Below are positions 17,920 through 27,447 of a stretch of DNA of 64,000 nucleotides, piece after piece. Origin of the DNA: Luteimonas viscosa (GTDB lineage: Bacteria > Pseudomonadota > Gammaproteobacteria > Xanthomonadales > Xanthomonadaceae). The DNA lies in NCBI RefSeq assembly GCF_008244685.1, contig NZ_VTFT01000003.1, positions 124,001 through 188,000 of the forward strand, in the 5' to 3' direction. A program made the translations under genes and the position numbers. A model generated the notes under the pieces. It had not been told where the DNA came from and made no database searches. It worked only from the letters and a program-made list of their open reading frames with translations. Position 1 is the stretch's first letter, and every line of letters begins with the position of its first letter.

Positions 17920-20900
17920 ATGGATTCTAGGCGCGCTCCCGCGACGGCTGCGTTAAAGCAGGCCCGTCGCGCGATCGAGTCTGGCCTGTCGCGCGACCGG
18001 GGCAGGCTGCTCGGGCTGTGGTCGCGATGGAACGCGAATCCTTCGCAGGTCGCGGCGCAGGAAGCGTTCGCCTCGGCGCTGCAGGCCTCGCTCGCGGCGC
18101 GCGAGGCGAAGGCCGCGCGCATCCCGGCCTCGACGGCCGCCCCCGAACTGCCGATCGCGGCGCACGCCGAACGCATCGTCGAACTGGTGCGGGCGCACCA
18201 GGTGGTGGTGGTGGCCGGCGAGACCGGATCCGGCAAGACCACGCAGTTGCCGAAGCTGTGCCTGCAGGCCGGCCGCGGCGTGGCCGGGATGATCGGCTGC
18301 ACCCAGCCGCGCCGGATCGCCGCGCGCGCGGTCGCGCGCCGGGTGGCGGAGGAACTGCAGGTGCCGCTGGGCGGGCTGGTCGGCTTCCAGGTGCGCTTCA
18401 GCGACCAGGTCGGCGAGGACACCGCGATCAAGTTCATGACCGACGGCATCCTGCTGGCCGAGATCGCGTCCGACCGCTGGCTCTCGCGCTACGACACGAT
18501 CATCGTCGACGAGGCGCACGAGCGCAGCCTCAACATCGACTTCCTGCTCGGCTACCTCAAGCAGCTGCTGCGCAAGCGCCGCGACCTGAAGCTGATCGTC
18601 ACCTCGGCGACGATCGATACCGAACGCTTCTCGGCGCATTTCGACGATGCGCCGGTGGTGGACGTCGAGGGTCGCGGGTATCCCGTGGAAGTGCGCTACC
18701 GGCCGCTGGAGCCGGGAACGGAAAATGGGGAATCGGGAATGTCGGGGTCGCCGGTTTCCGCTGGTGGAACATCGCGGCCAGCACCGATTCCCGATTCCCG
18801 ATTCCCGATTCCCGGCATTTCCATGCTCGACGGCATCGTCGCCGCCTGCGACGAGATCATGGGCGAGCGCGGCACCGGCGACACCCTGGTGTTCCTGCCC
18901 GGCGAGCGCGAGATCCGCGAGGCGCACCAGGCGCTGGAACGGCGCAAGTACCGGCATACCGAAGTGGTGCCGCTCTACGCGAGGCTGTCCGCGCGCGACC
19001 AGGACCGGGTCTTCAACCCGGGTCCGCAACGCCGCATCGTGCTGGCCACCAACGTCGCCGAAACCTCGCTGACGGTGCCGCGCATCCACTACGTGGTGGA
19101 TCCCGGCGTGGCCCGGATCAAGCGCTACAGCCCGCGGCAGAAGCTCGACCGCCTGCACATCGAGCCGGTGTCGCAGGCCAGCGCCGACCAGCGCAAGGGA
19201 CGTTGCGGCCGCATCGCGCCCGGCACCTGCATCCGCCTCTACTCGGAAGCCGAGTTCCAGTCGCGCCCGGCCTACACCGACCCGGAGATCCGCCGCGCCG
19301 CGCTGGCGGGCGTGATCCTGCGCATGCTGTTCCTGGGGCTGGGCGACATCGACGCCTTTCCCTTCGTCGAACCGCCCGACCCGCGCGCGGTCGCGGACGG
19401 CTGGCAGCACCTGGCCGAACTCGGCGCCATCGACGGCCAGCGCCGGCTCACCGACATCGGCCGTACGATGGCGAGGCTGCCGGTCGACGTGAAGCTGGCG
19501 CGGATGCTGGTGGCCGCGAAGGCGCACGGCTGCCTGCACGGGATGCTGGCGATCGCGGCGTTCCTGGGCAACCAGGATCCGCGCGAGCGTCCGGCCGACC
19601 AGCGCGCCGCGGCCGACAACGCGCATGCGCTGTTCGCCGATCCTAAGTCGGAGTTCGTCGGCATCCTGCGGCTGTGGGAGGCGTATCGCGAGGCGCACGA
19701 GGAACTCACCCAGTCGCAGCTGCGCAAGTGGTGCGAGAAACACTTCCTGGGGTTCCTGCGCATGCGCGAATGGCGCGAGCTGCATCGCCAGCTCAAGCTG
19801 CAGTGCGAGGAACTCGGGTGGTCGACGCAACCTGCGGCATCGGAAAACGAACCGGGCTCCCCGCGCGTCGGGACCACGCCGCCGGGACCGACGCTCGCCG
19901 GCGACGCCAACCCCGCGCCGGTCGCGCTGACGCCACGGGCCTACGCCGCGCTGCACCGCGCGCTCATCGCCGGATTGCCGACCCAGATCGGCCACCTCGG
20001 CGAGCGCGGCATCTTCGAGGGCCCTCGCGGGCGCCGGTTCCAGCTGTTCCCCGGCTCGCCGCTGGCGCGCAAGCCGCCGCCGTGGGTGCTGTCGGCGACG
20101 CTGCTGGACACCGAGAAGGTCTGGGCGATGACCAATGCCGCGATCGAGCCGGACTGGGCGATCGCCGAACTGCCGCACCTGCTGGCCCGGCGCCACCACG
20201 ATCCGCGCTGGTCGCGCGCGCAGGGACGCGTGCTCGGCAGCGAACAGGTGAGCCTGTTCGGCCTGGTGCTGGCGCCGAAGCGACCGGTCGACTACGGCCG
20301 CCTGTATCCGCTCGAGGCGCGCGAACTGTTCCTGCGCGATGGCCTGGTGAGCGGCGAGATCAACCTGCGCAGCCCGTTCCTCGCGCGCAACCTCGAGACG
20401 CTGGAGGACGCGCGCGAGGAGGAAGCCAAGCAGCGCCGGGCCGGCCTGGTCGTCGACGAGGACTGGATGCAGCGCTGGTACGCCGACCGGATCCCCGCTG
20501 AGATCGTCGACGCGCGTTCGCTGGACGCCTGGCATGGCAAACAGTCGGCGGAAGCCCGCCGGGCGCTGGCCTGGTCGAAGGACGACCTGCTGATGGGCGA
20601 GGGCGCCGATGCGGTGCGCTTCCCCGCCTTCATCGCCCTCGGCGACGCGCGGCTCGCGGTGCGCTACCGGTTCGAACCCGGCGCGCCGGACGACGGCATG
20701 ACCGTTTCGGTACCGCTGCACCTGCTCAACGCGCTGGACCCGGTGCGCCTGTCGTGGCTGGCGCCGGGTTTCGTCGCCGACAAGGCGGCGGCGCTGATCC
20801 GCGGCCTGCCCAAGGCGCTGCGGCGCAACTTCGTCCCCGCGCCGGACTTCGCGCGCGCCTTCGCGCAGGCCCATCGTGGCGAGGAGCCCGACGCGTTCAC

Positions 20901-22011
20901 CGGCACCCTCGCGCGCTTTCTCGCGCGCATGACCGGCGTGCAGGTGGCGCCTACGGATTTCGACGAATCGGCGCTCGAGCCGCACCTGCGCGCGAACCTG
21001 CGGCTGGTCGATCCCGAGGCGCGCGGAGGCGCGCAGGTGCTCGCCGAATCGCGCGACCTCGACGAATTGCGCGAGCGCTTCGGGGCGCGCGCGGCCGAGG
21101 CGTTTTCCGCGCGCGCCTCGGAGGGGCTGGCGCAGTCGGGCCTGCGCGAATTTCCCGCGACGCCGATCCCCGAATCGGTTCCCGGCGCGGGCGGCGTGCG
21201 CGCCTGGCCGGCGCTGGAGGACGCAGGCGACAGCGCGGTCCTGGGCGTGCACGCCGATCGCGCGCACGCCGCGCGGCTGCATCCGCAAGGCGTGCGAAGG
21301 CTGCTCGTCATCGCGTTGCAGGACCGGGTGAAGCAGGCGCGCAAGCAGCTTCCGGTGCCCGCGAAGACCGCCCTGCTGTATGCGGCGATCGAATCGACCG
21401 GCGACGTGGCGCGCACCGGGCGCGGTGGCGACAGGCTACGTGAGGATCTCGTCGATGGCGCGCTGTCCGCCTTGCTGGCCGACGGCCTCGACGCGATCCG
21501 CGATGCAGACGCCTTCGGCGCCCGCCGCGATGCGGTCGCCCGCGCGCTGTTCGGCGAGGCCATGCGCTGCCTGGCGCAGGCCGAGACGATCCTGGCGCTG
21601 GTGGCGGAGATCCGTGTGAAGCTGGAATCGCGGCTGATCGGCTGGGCCAGGGCCAACCTGGACGACATGCAGGCCCAGCTCGCCGCGCTGGCGCACCCCG
21701 GCTTCCTGCGCGACGTGCCCGCGACGGCGCTGGAGGGATATCCGCGCTACCTCAAGGCGCTGGCGATCCGCGCCGAGCGCGCCCAGCGCGACCCGCTGCG
21801 CGACCAGCAGCGGATGCTCGACCTGCAACCGCTGGTCGACGCGCTCGCCGACGCCGAGGCCTCAGGCCGCGTCGACCCGGCCGGACACGGTGCGCTGCGC
21901 TGGGAACTCGAAGAACTGCGGGTGTCGACCTACGCCCAGGAACTGGCCGCGCGCGGCGCCCCGACGGCGAAGAAACTGGCTGCGCGGATCGCGGCGCTGG
22001 GAGGCGAGTGA
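17920..22011 (+). CDS. hrpA: HrpA, DEAH-box ATP-dependent RNA helicase
   Basis: Large DEAH-box RNA helicase, in other bacteria involved in mRNA processing and ribosome rescue. It is 1363 residues (E. coli HrpA about 1300). Motif I is [16 protein letters not shown], motif [22 protein letters not shown], motif III TSATID and motif [14 protein letters not shown]. The long HrpA-specific C-terminal region is complete. The ATG at 17920 is chosen because AGGG at 17911-17914 sits before it; ATG 17887 is also possible. Between the two RecA-like domains (about residues 267-300) an in-frame segment is encoded by inverted heptamer repeats (see 18724). Confidence 0.95.
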   Translation: MDSRRAPATAALKQARRAIESGLSRDRGRLLGLWSRWNANPSQVAAQEAFASALQASLAAREAKAARIPASTAAPELPIAAHAERIVELVRAHQVVVVAGETGSGKTTQLPKLCLQAGRGVAGMIGCTQPRRIAARAVARRVAEELQVPLGGLVGFQVRFSDQVGEDTAIKFMTDGILLAEIASDRWLSRYDTIIVDEAHERSLNIDFLLGYLKQLLRKRRDLKLIVTSATIDTERFSAHFDDAPVVDVEGRGYPVEVRYRPLEPGTENGESGMSGSPVSAGGTSRPAPIPDSRFPIPGISMLDGIVAACDEIMGERGTGDTLVFLPGEREIREAHQALERRKYRHTEVVPLYARLSARDQDRVFNPGPQRRIVLATNVAETSLTVPRIHYVVDPGVARIKRYSPRQKLDRLHIEPVSQASADQRKGRCGRIAPGTCIRLYSEAEFQSRPAYTDPEIRRAALAGVILRMLFLGLGDIDAFPFVEPPDPRAVADGWQHLAELGAIDGQRRLTDIGRTMARLPVDVKLARMLVAAKAHGCLHGMLAIAAFLGNQDPRERPADQRAAADNAHALFADPKSEFVGILRLWEAYREAHEELTQSQLRKWCEKHFLGFLRMREWRELHRQLKLQCEELGWSTQPAASENEPGSPRVGTTPPGPTLAGDANPAPVALTPRAYAALHRALIAGLPTQIGHLGERGIFEGPRGRRFQLFPGSPLARKPPPWVLSATLLDTEKVWAMTNAAIEPDWAIAELPHLLARRHHDPRWSRAQGRVLGSEQVSLFGLVLAPKRPVDYGRLYPLEARELFLRDGLVSGEINLRSPFLARNLETLEDAREEEAKQRRAGLVVDEDWMQRWYADRIPAEIVDARSLDAWHGKQSAEARRALAWSKDDLLMGEGADAVRFPAFIALGDARLAVRYRFEPGAPDDGMTVSVPLHLLNALDPVRLSWLAPGFVADKAAALIRGLPKALRRNFVPAPDFARAFAQAHRGEEPDAFTGTLARFLARMTGVQVAPTDFDESALEPHLRANLRLVDPEARGGAQVLAESRDLDELRERFGARAAEAFSARASEGLAQSGLREFPATPIPESVPGAGGVRAWPALEDAGDSAVLGVHADRAHAARLHPQGVRRLLVIALQDRVKQARKQLPVPAKTALLYAAIESTGDVARTGRGGDRLREDLVDGALSALLADGLDAIRDADAFGARRDAVARALFGEAMRCLAQAETILALVAEIRVKLESRLIGWARANLDDMQAQLAALAHPGFLRDVPATALEGYPRYLKALAIRAERAQRDPLRDQQRMLDLQPLVDALADAEASGRVDPAGHGALRWELEELRVSTYAQELAARGAPTAKKLAARIAALGGE
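18724..18813. repeat. Inverted heptamer-repeat element inserted in frame in hrpA
   Basis: The left arm GGGGAATCGGGAAT at 18727-18740 is complementary to ATTCCCGATTCCC within the right arm at 18785-18813, which holds four GATTCCC units. The 44 bp between the arms are not repetitive. The element keeps the hrpA frame open and encodes residues such as [15 protein letters not shown] and [11 protein letters not shown], in a linker that is only about 10 residues in E. coli HrpA. Confidence 0.8.
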
Positions 22012-22177
22012 GGACGCGCATCCATGCGAACCGTCCCGCATGCTGCAGCGGCATGCATGCGTCTTCGCCATTCGATGCGCTGAACCTGGACCCGAGTGGC
22101 GCGCCACAGGAACCGAGCGTCCCCATGGCTGTTCCTTCTGGCGCGACGCGGATAGTGTTAGGGCTTCTTTCCCGCGG

Positions 22178-24394
22178 ATGACGTTCGTGCAGGCTGCCGT
22201 GCCGACCGGCCTCGAGAGCTGGCTCGCATTGCCCGCGGCGTCGGCCATCGCGCCGGCGCTGCGCGATGCGCTGCGCCAGGCCGCGCAGGTGGACGGGGCC
22301 GGCGGGGAGGCCGCGGTGCCGGCCGATCCGGCGTCGCCGGCGATCCTGCGCGACACGCTCGCCTCGCTGGCCCTGCTCGGCGCCGACGGCGACACGGTGG
22401 CGGCCGCCCTGCTGTTCGAGCTGCCGGTCCTGGCCGAACGGGTGGAGGCTGCGCTGCCTCCGCGCCATGCCGCGATCGCGGCCCTGCTCGAGGGACAGCG
22501 CGCCGCCAACCAGGTCTGGACCCTGCACGCGCAGGCGACCGGCCCAGGCAACACCGAAGGCCTGCGCCGGCTGCTGCTGGCGATCGTGCGCGACCTGCGC
22601 GTGGTGCCGATCCTGCTGGCGCGCCAGCTGGCGCGCATGCGCCATGCGGCCCCGCTGCCGGACGACGAGCGCCGCGCCCTCGCACAGCTCACCCGCGACA
22701 TCCACGCGCCGCTGGCCAACCGGCTCGGCATCTGGCAGCTCAAGTGGGAGCTCGAGGACCTCGCGTTCCGTTACCTGGAACCCGACACCTACCGCCGTAT
22801 CGCCGCCCTGCTCGACGACAAGCGCGCGGGCCGCGAACGCTACATCGAACAGGTCAAGGCGCAGCTGGACGAGGCGCTGCGCGCGCAGGGCGTGGCGGCC
22901 GAGATCGCCGGGCGCCCCAAGCACATCTACAGCATCTGGAAGAAGATGCGGAAGAAGGACGTGCCGATCGGCGAACTGTACGACCTGCGCGCGGTGCGGG
23001 TGCTGGTCGACGACATCCCGGCCTGCTATGCCGCGCTGGGGGTGGTGCATGCGTTGTGGGCGCCGGTGCCGGGCGAGTTCGACGACTACATCGCGCGGCC
23101 CAAGCACAACGACTACCGCTCGCTGCACACCGCGGTCATGGGGCCGGAGGGCAAGACCCTGGAGGTGCAGATCCGCACCCGCGAGATGCACCAGCTGGCC
23201 GAGCTCGGCGTCGCCGCGCACTGGCGCTACAAGGAACAGGCCTACGACGGCCGCGGCGGCCCGCAGCGTTCGGCGGCCGGCAATGCCGCGCTCGAACGCA
23301 AGATCGAATGGATGCGGCGCCTGCTCGAGACGCACGGCGAGGGCGATGACGAGGCGGCGCTGGCGCGCGGCTTCGACACCGAGCTGGTCGAGGACCGGAT
23401 CTACGTGCTCACCCCGGCCGGCGAGGTGGTGGACCTGCCGCGCGACGCCACGCCGCTGGATTTCGCCTACCACGTGCACACCATGGTCGGGCACCGCTGC
23501 CGCGGCGCCAAGGTCGACGGGCGCATCGTGCCGCTCGACCACAAGCTGCACAGCGGCGACCGGGTCGAGATCCTCACGGCGAAGGAGCCCGAGCCGCGGC
23601 GCGACTGGCTGGTGGCCGCCAACGGCTTCCTCGCCAGTCCGCGCGCGCGGGAGAAGGTGCGCAGCTGGTTCCACCGGCTCGACCGCGAGCGCAACCTGCA
23701 GGCCGGCCGCGAGATGCTCGACCGCGAACTGCGGCGCATGGGCCTGCTGCATGCGGAGCTGCAGCCGGTGCTGGCGAAGTTCAACGTGACTGCGGTCGAC
23801 GAGCTGCTGGTGCTGGTCGCGCTCGGCGACGTCGGCCCGCACCAGGTCGGACGGGCGCTGCAGGACCACGAGCGGGCGCAGGCGCGACCGGAGGAAGCGC
23901 CGGCGACGTCGACGCTCGTGCCACGCCAGCCGCGGCGGGCGCCGAAGGCCGGCTCATCCGGGGTCACGGTGGTCGGCGTCGACAACCTGCTGGTGCAGGT
24001 CGCCCGCTGCTGCCACCCGCTGCCCGGCGAGCCGATCGCCGGCTACCTCACCCGCACCCGCGGGGTCAGCGTGCACCGCGCCGACTGCGCCGCGTTCCTG
24101 CGGCTGGCGGCGGCGCAACCGCAGCGCGTGCTGCCGGTCGACTGGGGGCGCCAGGGCGGCCTGCACGAGGCCACGGCGGTGGTCGACGCGGTCGACCGCC
24201 GGCACCTGCTCAAGGACGTCAGCAACCTGATCGCGCAGGAGGACGCGCACGTCCTCGCGATCCACAGCGAAGCCGGCCGCCACGGACGCATGCGGCTGCG
24301 GCTGCGGCTGCGCGTGGACGGCTACGAGCAGCTCTCGCGCCTCCTGGCGCGCCTCGACGGCCTGCCCGGGGTGGAGCAGGCCAGGCGGGAATAG
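22178..24394 (+). CDS. relA: RelA, (p)ppGpp synthetase I (monofunctional)
   Basis: Ribosome-associated alarmone synthetase of the stringent response. The 738-residue product has a pseudo-hydrolase N-terminal domain without the His-Asp pair of SpoT/Rel (the region reads LRRLLLAIVRDLRVVPILL). The synthetase domain includes RPKHIYSIWKKMRKKD, then ELYDLRAVRVLVDD and RPKHNDYRSLHTAVMGPEG. A TGS domain begins at DRIYVLTPAGEVVDLPRDAT, followed by a helical region, the Cys-containing VARCCHPLPGEPIAGYLTRT and a C-terminal ACT domain. ATG 22178 follows a 166-bp gap after hrpA. A separate SpoT for ppGpp hydrolysis is expected elsewhere in the genome. Confidence 0.95.
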   Translation: MTFVQAAVPTGLESWLALPAASAIAPALRDALRQAAQVDGAGGEAAVPADPASPAILRDTLASLALLGADGDTVAAALLFELPVLAERVEAALPPRHAAIAALLEGQRAANQVWTLHAQATGPGNTEGLRRLLLAIVRDLRVVPILLARQLARMRHAAPLPDDERRALAQLTRDIHAPLANRLGIWQLKWELEDLAFRYLEPDTYRRIAALLDDKRAGRERYIEQVKAQLDEALRAQGVAAEIAGRPKHIYSIWKKMRKKDVPIGELYDLRAVRVLVDDIPACYAALGVVHALWAPVPGEFDDYIARPKHNDYRSLHTAVMGPEGKTLEVQIRTREMHQLAELGVAAHWRYKEQAYDGRGGPQRSAAGNAALERKIEWMRRLLETHGEGDDEAALARGFDTELVEDRIYVLTPAGEVVDLPRDATPLDFAYHVHTMVGHRCRGAKVDGRIVPLDHKLHSGDRVEILTAKEPEPRRDWLVAANGFLASPRAREKVRSWFHRLDRERNLQAGREMLDRELRRMGLLHAELQPVLAKFNVTAVDELLVLVALGDVGPHQVGRALQDHERAQARPEEAPATSTLVPRQPRRAPKAGSSGVTVVGVDNLLVQVARCCHPLPGEPIAGYLTRTRGVSVHRADCAAFLRLAAAQPQRVLPVDWGRQGGLHEATAVVDAVDRRHLLKDVSNLIAQEDAHVLAIHSEAGRHGRMRLRLRLRVDGYEQLSRLLARLDGLPGVEQARRE

Positions 24395-24415
24395 CGACGC
24401 CTGCGTCGCGCGTTC

Positions 24416-24447
24416 CTGCCGCGTTCCCTGGCGTTGCCACGCGGCAG
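24416..24447 (+). terminator. Hairpin after relA
   Basis: CTGCCGCGT at 24416-24424 pairs with ACGCGGCAG at 24439-24447 (9-bp stem, 14-nt loop). A second small stem, GCGACGC/GCGTCGC, lies at 24394-24409. Neither is followed by a T-run, so this is a candidate terminator or an mRNA-end hairpin. Confidence 0.45.
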
Positions 24448-24534
24448 CCAGGCATGAACCGTCCGGCCCATGCACTCGTGCAGGTGCGCGCACGCTTCAC
24501 GCAAGGGTTCAGCCCGCGTCGTTAAGCTGCGCCG

Positions 24535-26127
24535 GTGACTAGGCAATCCACTCCGGGGGGCGATGACGCGCGGCCTCGCGGCCGTCGGGAGCCCGTGGTC
24601 GGCGATCTGCGCGGTTTGCGGTTCGAGACACGCGATCGCACGCCTGCTGCGGGCCCCCGACCGTCTCCCACGCGATGGTGGTGGATCGCCGGCTTCGCCC
24701 TGCTTTCTTTGCTGGCGCTGGCGACCGTGCTGCTGCGCGGGCCGATGGGCGAGCGACTATGGCCGCAGGCGCGGGTGCACACGCTCACCGGCGAGGCCGC
24801 GCAGGCGCTCGCGCGCGGCCACCTGACCGCCGCCGACGGCAGCGGCGCGCGCGAACTTTACGAGGCGGCCATGGCGATCGATCCCGATCGCGTCGAACCC
24901 CGCGCCGGGCTGGGGCGCGTGGCCGAGGCGGCGCTGGCGCAGGCGGCCGCAGCCGAGCGGCAGGGCCGCTTCGAGCAGGCGCACGCGCACCTGCGGCTGG
25001 CGCGCGAGCTGTCGATTCCGCGCGCGCGCGCCGACGCCGTCGCGGAGCGGCTGCGCACGCGCGAAGCCGCGGCCGCGGGGCTCGATGGCCTGGTCTCCCG
25101 GGCGGAGGCCGCCCGCGTCGCCGGACGCCTGGAAGGAGGAGACCAAGCGGCCCTGCCGCTCTATGCGCGCGTACTGGACCTCGACCCCGGGCGTGCCGAT
25201 GCACTGCGTGGACGCGAGGATGCCCTGAGCGCGCTGCTCGAACAGGCCCGGCGCGACCTGCGCCAGGGCGACATCGCCGCAGCCGCCGCCTCGATCGCGA
25301 CCACGCGCCGTTACGACGCCGGGCATGTCGATCTCCCGGACACCCAGGCGCGTTTCACCGAGGAACTCGATGCACTGCGGCGCCGTGCGGACGCCGACCT
25401 CGAGGCGGGCCGCGTCGACACGGCCGTCGGTGCCTGGCAGCGCCTGCTTCAGTACGACCCGGACGACGCCAGCGCGAGCGAAGGACTGGCGCGCGCCGCG
25501 GCGGCCCTGGCCGGAAGGGCGCAGCGGTTGGCGGCCGACTTCCGCTTCGACGATGCCGAGGCGGCGCTCGCGAAGGCGCGCGCGCTGGCGCCGGACGGGG
25601 CCGCAGCGGCGTCGGCGCAGGCGGCGGTCGATCGCGCGCGACGCCGGCATGCGCAACTGCAGGCGGCCGGGTCCGGGGGCGATCGCGCGGGGCGCGTGCC
25701 GGAACTGCTGCGCCAGGCGGCCGCGGCCGAGGCGCGCGGCGACCTGCTGACCCCGCCGGGAGAGAGCGCCTACGACAGCCTGCGCATGGCCCAGGCCATC
25801 GCCCCCCGCGATGCCACCGTGCGCCGTGCGGTCGAGCGCCTGTTGCCCTCGGCACGCGACTGCTTCGAACGCCAGCTCAGCGCGAACGACCTCGCCCGTG
25901 CGCGCCGCTGCCTGGAGGCGCGCGACGCGCTCGGCGACGAGGCCGGCGCGCTCGCCCAGTCGCGAAGGCGCCTGGCGCAGCGCTGGCTGGCGATCGGCGA
26001 CGAACGGCTTGGCGCCGGTGAACTGGAGTCGGCGTCCGCCGCGCTCGCGTCGGCGCTTGCACTCGATCCGGCAAGCCCGGGCATCGAGGCATTCAGGCAG
26101 CGGTTGCGCGTGGCGTCGCGCGAGTAG
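24535..26127 (+). CDS. Single-span membrane protein with TPR-like helical repeats, function unknown
   Basis: The 530-residue product has about 46 cytoplasmic residues rich in Arg/Pro and one transmembrane helix (WWWIAGFALLSLLALATVLL). A long Ala/Arg/Leu-rich C-terminal region of degenerate TPR-like helical pairs should be periplasmic; examples are GARELYEAAMAIDPDRVEPR, LPLYARVLDLDPGRADALRG and WQRLLQYDPDDASASEGLAR. The start is GTG at 24535, since no upstream or nearby ATG fits. It follows relA by 140 bp and ends 3 bp from the convergent glycosyltransferase. No catalytic motif is visible. A scaffold role is a guess from topology. Confidence 0.75.
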   Translation: MTRQSTPGGDDARPRGRREPVVGDLRGLRFETRDRTPAAGPRPSPTRWWWIAGFALLSLLALATVLLRGPMGERLWPQARVHTLTGEAAQALARGHLTAADGSGARELYEAAMAIDPDRVEPRAGLGRVAEAALAQAAAAERQGRFEQAHAHLRLARELSIPRARADAVAERLRTREAAAAGLDGLVSRAEAARVAGRLEGGDQAALPLYARVLDLDPGRADALRGREDALSALLEQARRDLRQGDIAAAAASIATTRRYDAGHVDLPDTQARFTEELDALRRRADADLEAGRVDTAVGAWQRLLQYDPDDASASEGLARAAAALAGRAQRLAADFRFDDAEAALAKARALAPDGAAAASAQAAVDRARRRHAQLQAAGSGGDRAGRVPELLRQAAAAEARGDLLTPPGESAYDSLRMAQAIAPRDATVRRAVERLLPSARDCFERQLSANDLARARRCLEARDALGDEAGALAQSRRRLAQRWLAIGDERLGAGELESASAALASALALDPASPGIEAFRQRLRVASRE

Positions 26128-26130
26128 GCA

Positions 26131-27447
26131 CTACTCGTGCAGGTTCCTGTTCCACTGGCGAAGAACGTTCTGGATCAGCGCGTCGAGCTGGCTGGCGATA
26201 TGCGGCCAACTGTGTGCGCGCACGTCGCCGGGGTGGAGCGAGATGCCGGCGTCAAGGCGACCGGCGGCCTTCGCCCCGACCAGATCGACCAGTAGTCCGG
26301 CAATGGCCGACGCGTCGTTGGGACGGCTCCAGCCGCGCCGCAGTTCGGTGATCCGGGTGGCTACGAGATCGGGGTCGTCCGCCAGGTGCAGGATCGGCCG
26401 CGCGGCACCGAGATACTCGTAGAATTTGCCTGGTATCTGCGCCGGGTCGTCGTTGGCGATGTTGATCAGCACATCCGCGCGACGCTGGATGGCGAGAGCA
26501 TGGCGGTGAGGCAGGAATCCGAGAAGTCGCAGTTGCTCCGGCATGGCTTTCGACGCCGCCAGGATCGTCTCCGGCACGGTGACCGAAGCGATGCTGAGCC
26601 GGATGCGCGGCTCGGCCCGCAGCGCCTCCAACAGGGCATCGATGCGACGGAACGCGTAGAGGCTACCCGTGTAGAGCAGCTCCAGTCTGCGCGGATCGAA
26701 GGGTTCCGCGGCCAGAGCGGGCTGCTCCGACGCTGCAGGATCGAAGCCCTGGGTGAGCACCGTCATCGGCATATCGCTTCCGTGCCGGTTGCGCATCTGT
26801 TCCAGCGCATTGGGGTTGGTGACGATCACGTGGGCGGCATGGCGAAAAACGGCCTGCTCCAGGCGTAGTGCGCGCGCGCGCCAGCGGCTGGGGGTGTAAG
26901 GGGCAAGCACCGGATCACCCAGATCCACGATCCACGGCACGCGGCTACCGCGCAAGGTCAGGCCGAGTTCGAGGGTGGTGGCCGGCTCATGCGAGCTGAT
27001 CACGACGTCCGGCTGCAGGGTCATGACCAGACGCCCCAGCTCGCGTTTCCCGTGGCGCCGCCATTCGCCCCTGATGTCCGGGAAATGCAGCAGCCCGGCG
27101 ACGCCCTGCACCGCCTCGGAAATCCTCTGCTTCCAGTTTCGTGGCGGACGCAGCGCATCGCCCCCCCCCTCCGGCCTGGTCGACTCCGGGCCCGGCGGCT
27201 TGCGCGGGTGACGCATCCGGTATTCACGGTGCAACGCCAATGCGCCACGGAGGAAGCCGGGGAAGGTTCGGTGGATTCGCACGCTGTCGGGCAGCGCCGG
27301 CAGTCCTGGCGTTTCCCCGCCGAGATCGACCGTCAGGACGTGCACTTCATGACCCAGTGCGGCGAGCTCGCGTACCAGGTACGTCCAGCGCAGCGATTGC
27401 GGTGAAGGACTCGGCGGGAACTCGTAGGCGATAAGGAGCAGGCGCAT
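26131..27447 (-). CDS. GT4-like glycosyltransferase
   Basis: Predicted GT-B-fold glycosyltransferase of 438 residues. The N-terminal Rossmann-like domain starts MRLLLIAYEFPPSPSPQSLR, as in many GT4 enzymes that modify cell-surface polysaccharide. The C-terminal domain has LELLYTGSLYAFRRIDALLE and ADVLINIANDDPAQIPGKFYEYLGAARPIL, the latter with the donor-binding Glu of the E-x7-E region. Its ATG immediately follows the TAG stop of the upstream gene (no gap), so the two are translated together. Sugar donor and acceptor cannot be inferred. No polymerase, flippase or other capsule genes lie nearby. Confidence 0.85.
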   Translation of the reverse strand: MRLLLIAYEFPPSPSPQSLRWTYLVRELAALGHEVHVLTVDLGGETPGLPALPDSVRIHRTFPGFLRGALALHREYRMRHPRKPPGPESTRPEGGGDALRPPRNWKQRISEAVQGVAGLLHFPDIRGEWRRHGKRELGRLVMTLQPDVVISSHEPATTLELGLTLRGSRVPWIVDLGDPVLAPYTPSRWRARALRLEQAVFRHAAHVIVTNPNALEQMRNRHGSDMPMTVLTQGFDPAASEQPALAAEPFDPRRLELLYTGSLYAFRRIDALLEALRAEPRIRLSIASVTVPETILAASKAMPEQLRLLGFLPHRHALAIQRRADVLINIANDDPAQIPGKFYEYLGAARPILHLADDPDLVATRITELRRGWSRPNDASAIAGLLVDLVGAKAAGRLDAGISLHPGDVRAHSWPHIASQLDALIQNVLRQWNRNLHE

